A program made the translations under genes and the position numbers. Positions 5,633 to 5,639 of a stretch of DNA of 5,639 bases are shown one piece after another. The notes below the pieces were generated by a model that saw only the letters and a list, made by a program, of their open reading frames with translations, ran no database searches and was not told where the DNA came from. Origin of the DNA: an uncultured Clostridia bacterium (GTDB taxonomy: Bacteria > Bacillota > Clostridia > Oscillospirales > Oscillospiraceae); NCBI GenBank assembly GCA_947383645.1, contig CANDEH010000127.1:1-5639 (forward strand), in the 5' to 3' direction. How positions within the stretch are numbered: position 1 is the stretch's first letter; the number at the start of each line of letters is the position of its first letter.

Positions 5633-5639
5633 CAAAAGC

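Noticed and set aside
5438..5635. 65-codon minus-strand frame over the feoA leader
   Set aside because: It overlaps the right-edge palindrome and the feoA start, and its basic, proline-rich translation has no recognisable features.

Overview
The window looks like a chromosomal segment of a high-GC, gut-type Firmicute, most likely of the Oscillospiraceae (Oscillibacter/Flavonifractor/Lawsonibacter-like). That is an inference. It rests on the GC-rich coding sequence with strong purine-rich ribosome binding sites, the short clostridial-type FeoB with a cysteine-rich gate region, the COG2509-type flavoprotein, and the density of short palindromic repeats between genes. No search was run.

Layout from left to right. 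Positions 1-325 hold three tandem copies of a roughly 112-base repeat, each able to fold into two hairpins; the array may extend beyond the left edge. The last copy runs up to a plus-strand gene for an FAD-dependent dehydrogenase of the COG2509 type (353-1942). A 204-base gap follows with a separate 85-base inverted repeat (1996-2080). Next is a plus-strand D-2-hydroxyacid dehydrogenase (2147-3112, GTG start). Between this gene and the convergent feoB lies a compact element (3114-3284): 28-base perfect inverted arms made of a 7-base unit, around a strong hairpin that can terminate transcription in both directions. The minus strand then carries the ferrous iron uptake pair feoA (5230-5454) and feoB (3277-5160), transcribed right to left. 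The right edge (5455-5639) holds the feoA leader and another palindromic repeat.

Functionally, FeoA and FeoB form one Fe(II) transport unit in the membrane. The two plus-strand oxidoreductases are housekeeping-type enzymes of unassigned substrate, and nothing ties them to iron uptake beyond adjacency. The coding part is ordinary. The unusual content is in the gaps: four different structured repeat elements in about 5.6 kb. The two most interesting are the left-hand array, which keeps GNRA-type tetraloops and drifts between two competing folds, and the element between the convergent genes, whose arms place stop codons in all six frames and which supplies the feoB stop codon itself.
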